From Pseudomonadota bacterium (GTDB taxonomy: Bacteria > Pseudomonadota > Gammaproteobacteria > Burkholderiales > Burkholderiaceae_B): DNA of 5,137 nucleotides. Positions 5,050 to 5,137 of this stretch are shown here, in pieces. The notes beneath the pieces were generated by a model. It saw only the letters and a program-made list of their open reading frames with translations, searched no databases and was not told where the DNA came from. Location: NCBI GenBank assembly GCA_023389535.1, contig JAEWEH010000137.1, forward strand, positions 1 through 5,137, in the 5' to 3' direction. The stretch's first letter is position 1; each line of letters opens with the position of its first letter. The translations under genes were made by a program, and so were the position numbers.

Positions 5050-5137
5050 CGTCAATAGAACCACGGAACGCCACAGTAACTGACAAGCGTCAATAGAACC
5101 ACGGAAGGCCACAGTAACTGGCAAGCTTCAATAGAAC
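5050..5137. repeat. 38-bp tandem repeat (two full copies and a partial third, cut by the window edge)
   Basis: Copies lie at 5050-5087 and 5088-5125 and differ at two positions (36 of 38 identical). A third begins at 5126 and matches 11 of its 12 visible bases. Each copy starts near CGTCAATAGAAC and contains the small palindrome CAGTAACTG. Similarity may reach back to about 5044. The copies follow each other without variable spacers, so this is a minisatellite-type tandem repeat and not a CRISPR array. The array continues past the window, so its copy number is unknown. Confidence 0.85.

Noticed and set aside
4584..5096. Plus-strand open frame of 170 codons in the tail
   Set aside because: The product is low-complexity, rich in Arg, Ala and Pro, has no ribosome-binding site and runs through the inverted arms and the tandem repeat.
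5050..5137. CRISPR array
   Set aside because: The 38-bp units follow each other directly without unique spacers, and no cas gene is present.

Overview
The window looks like chromosomal DNA of a GC-rich betaproteobacterium, most plausibly of the Alcaligenaceae/Burkholderiales type. This rests on gene content and codon use only. It has three parts: a leftward aromatic-biosynthesis gene with a long regulatory leader (about 1-960), a rightward four-gene ABC importer operon (about 1066-4223), and a gene-poor, repeat-rich tail (4224-5137).

Positions 1-617 (minus strand) hold the N-terminal 205 residues of a class I DAHP synthase of the AroG/AroF/AroH type, the first enzyme of the shikimate pathway. 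Its GTG start has a good ribosome-binding site. About 300 bases upstream lies what looks like a complete transcription attenuator. A 28-codon leader peptide (912-826) carries a run of Phe codons broken by one Tyr, followed by a Trp pair. It is followed by a GC-rich hairpin with an eight-U tail (809-774). By eye, a 1:2 pairing and a competing 2:3 antiterminator pairing can be drawn in the leader. This matches the logic of the E. coli pheL-pheA attenuator, but placed in front of a DAHP synthase gene. It is the most interesting feature of the window.

Divergently, a near-consensus sigma-70 promoter (1066-1095) drives a compact operon: periplasmic binding protein (ehuB-like), two permeases (ehuC- and ehuD-like) and an ATPase (ehuA-like). 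All four resemble the ectoine/hydroxyectoine uptake system of the polar amino acid family. In the binding protein, one of the three aromatic-cage positions remembered for EhuB is Ala instead of Phe, so ectoine as the substrate is not certain. Short direct and inverted repeats overlap the promoter and may be an operator. No ectoine catabolism gene or regulator gene is present in the window.

After ehuA no convincing gene is seen for more than 900 bases. The tail instead holds a 231-bp imperfect inverted repeat with near-identical 28-bp ends and a perfect 11-bp central hairpin, a 13-bp tandem duplication, a 150-bp block closed by 17-bp inverted arms, and a 38-bp tandem repeat that runs off the right edge. 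These look like intergenic repeat or small non-autonomous elements, or structured RNA, not coding DNA.
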